A stretch of 64,000 bases of DNA. It comes from Ceriagrion tenellum (taxonomy: Eukaryota; Arthropoda; Insecta; Odonata; Coenagrionidae). Where the stretch lies: positions 138,127,747-138,191,746 of the forward strand of contig OY720636.1 of assembly GCA_963169105.1 (NCBI GenBank). The letters run 5' to 3'. Shown here piece after piece: positions 61,841 through 64,000 of this stretch; within the stretch, counting starts at the first letter, position 1; every line of letters begins with the position of its first letter. The translations under genes and the position numbers were made by a program. The notes under the pieces are model-generated. The model did no database searches. It was not told the origin of the DNA and saw only the letters and a program-made list of their open reading frames with translations.

Positions 61841-64000
61841 TTTCCTATTAGGTTGTACAATAACGATGAAATGGTATGCCCATTGTTTGGAGATACCTGG
61901 AGGTTTTTTATTTTATAACTGATAATTTTTTTTTAATACCAAGAAATTTTATTTCATTATATTATCCATTACATTCTATGCTCGAGTTCAAATAGTGCAC
62001 AGAACAAAGGACTACGTCGACATAAAAGACTGCGAAATATTGCTGACTGGAAGTTATGAGTAGATTCATTTTTAATACTATAATAAGCCATTTATGTAAG
62101 TATCTCAGTAATATAAACCCATTAGTTTTTACTGCTTCTTGTCTTTTAATATTTAATGTATATTTAAACGTTAAATTTTGATTTTTATACTTTGATTCAG
62201 AAATTCAAGCAAAGAATCTAAATATTTTAATATATTGGTTTAAGCTATAGTCGTTTGAAACCTACGCCAACCAGCATAAGCAATTAATTACGAAGCAATA
62301 CGAAAAATTAAAATTAACATATTACTTTCAATACTGATGTATCACGACTCGTTACTCTTCACTTTTGTTTTATTTTGTTCCATATTGAATGTAGTGACAT
62401 AAGCGCTACTAACACAATATTTTAGTGAAAGAGAACCAATACATGTCTATCATAGATATCTATTTTTTCCAAGCAGTAGAGAAAAATTATGCTGACAAGA
62501 AGGTGATAACAAATCAGGTACTACACCTCATAGCAACCGAAGAATAATAATGGAATTTATATTCCTTGTTTTGATTATATATCAATGATTCCTTGCTTTC
62601 CTGTGCATGAATGGCCGCTATTTCTATATTTTTGGCGACAATTTTCCATATTCTGTAATAGCTAATTACTTCGATATCCCTCAGTCTCAAGGACATTGAA
62701 CATACCAACAAATAAGTACGGGTCTTAATGTATATGCCAATTAATGCCATTTGTTCCACTAACATGACTAGTATTTTTCCTTACTAGAGCAAATGGTTTA
62801 TAATCTTGAATAATGGTTCATAATAATTTATCGCGCTTTTATTCATTATTATTTATGTAAATGTATGATGCGATATTTTTACTACTTTACCTACAAAATA
62901 AATATAAACAATGAAATAACAAAATATAATATTGATATAGTGAATAAATGGGATTATATCAGTTTGACAGTTGTTAACGAGATGCATAAAAGGAGAATTT
63001 CTACTTCCCCTTGATTGCTATTTTATCATCAAATCCACAAGTCATTTACGATTTACCTCGATAACATCTTTTGCACAAACGTCCGTCAGGGATTCGAATG
63101 TCTCTTTTAAAGGTTATAGGGGTTGTAAAGTTAATGTGAAGAACGAAAAATGAATTAATGTGACAGTTATGGCTTTTAAATCGTTTTATAAACGCTTAAA
63201 ACCGAAGTAATGAAATGCCTCTTACTACCCTTATCTAGTAATCCCAGAAAAGTGAGGTGGTCGTTGTGACCATTTTAAAGCAATAACCCTTATTAATCTT
63301 TGGAAAATACATTTAACCACCAATGTCCGTTATATTAATGCGATAAGAAACCTTAAAACGTTTTACTATTAGACCTATGAGCTTTCCTATGACTACTATG
63401 ATAAAATGATTTTATCCCTGGAAAGAAAAGCAACGCTTATTTCTATTACCATTCATCATAAAAAACGAGGCGTGGTACATTTTTCACTTCAGGAAATTAT
63501 TTTACTCTAAAAGATTTTCACTTTTCGACGGGAAGTAACCAAAGCCCGTTCATTTAACAATTTAATTTTACTGTGGAGAATAGAAATCAGTTACTATACT
63601 TTTTTATGTAAAAGTATGGGAATATTACAAATATTACTTTTAAATTTTTGAATGAGAGAAGTGTGTGAACTAAATGTGAATTGGTACAGGAATATTCTGC
63701 AAATATTTCATACGAACTTCGCATAAGTGTCACCCTTGCGTTACAGTTAAAATTCATTATTCATTGAAGATGAAATACTTGGATGAAGTGGACTTGTGAC
63801 TCCCAACAAAAGCAAATATAATTTACGAGGTCAAAGTACGAAATTCTTTTCCATTCCCTTTCTTCCTCCGCCTCTCTGACTATTATTTCACTCTCATTTA
63901 TAGTCTAGCCTATCCAAATTCTAACCTCGTTTGCCCCGAAACTCTTTCCGTCTCTCTCTTTCCTTCCCCCAACTCTCCTGCCGGCCCAAAAGATGACTCT
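61841..64000. other. AT-rich non-coding stretch to window end
   Basis: Nothing recognised. The last 150 bases turn pyrimidine-rich, suggesting the beginning of another island beyond the window. Confidence 0.6.

Noticed and set aside
61282..61860. 192-codon minus frame
   Set aside because: It is Pro/Ser/Leu-rich and overlaps other open frames in two more phases of the same polypyrimidine strand. Absence of stop codons in the tract explains it.

Overview
The window looks like intergenic or intronic DNA from an animal nuclear genome, most likely an arthropod. It is AT-rich, has no operon-like gene packing, and no host protein-coding exon could be recognised. What can be identified is decayed mobile DNA: four non-LTR retrotransposon (LINE) remnants, one Penelope-like element with a GIY-YIG endonuclease, tRNA-derived SINEs, a foldback element, and at least one terminal-inverted-repeat DNA transposon. 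This repeat mix fits an insect or other arthropod. The species assignment is inference only, since no host gene is present to test it.

Layout. 1-11.3 kb: AT-rich DNA with GC-rich, strand-asymmetric islands (about 5.7, 9.0 and 10.7 kb) and one copy of a roughly 230-bp dispersed repeat. 11.33-14.34 kb: an AT palindrome, a 60-bp-arm inverted repeat, a (TA)n microsatellite and, on the minus strand, a 5'-truncated RTE-like LINE. 16.4-17.1 kb: a second LINE remnant (plus strand). 18.9-23.3 kb: two GC-rich islands. 23.8-26.4 kb: a 2.5-kb element with inverted termini and GC-rich subterminal palindromes. 28.5-31.1 kb: two head-to-head tRNA-SINE pairs, one bounded by a 13-bp direct repeat, plus the second copy of the 230-bp repeat. 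31.9-32.7 kb: a third LINE remnant (minus strand). 34.7-39.2 kb: the emptiest stretch. 39.25-40.86 kb: a fourth LINE scrap abutting the Penelope-like element. 42-44.7 kb: GC-rich islands with a possible TATA promoter. 46.6-49.1 kb: a weak second inverted-terminus candidate. 53-61.8 kb: further purine/pyrimidine-skewed islands, one SINE head and a 293-bp foldback element. 61.9-64 kb: AT-rich and empty.

All identified coding sequence is broken by stops or frameshifts, so nothing here appears able to transpose by itself. The longer open frames outside the transposons lie mostly in polypurine or polypyrimidine tracts where stop codons are rare, and they resemble no known family. The most interesting structures are the paired inverted SINE heads, the hammerhead-like motifs shared by the Penelope element and the 11.5-kb hairpin, the foldback element at 60.4 kb, and the recurring GC-rich islands that switch from pyrimidine-rich to purine-rich on one strand.
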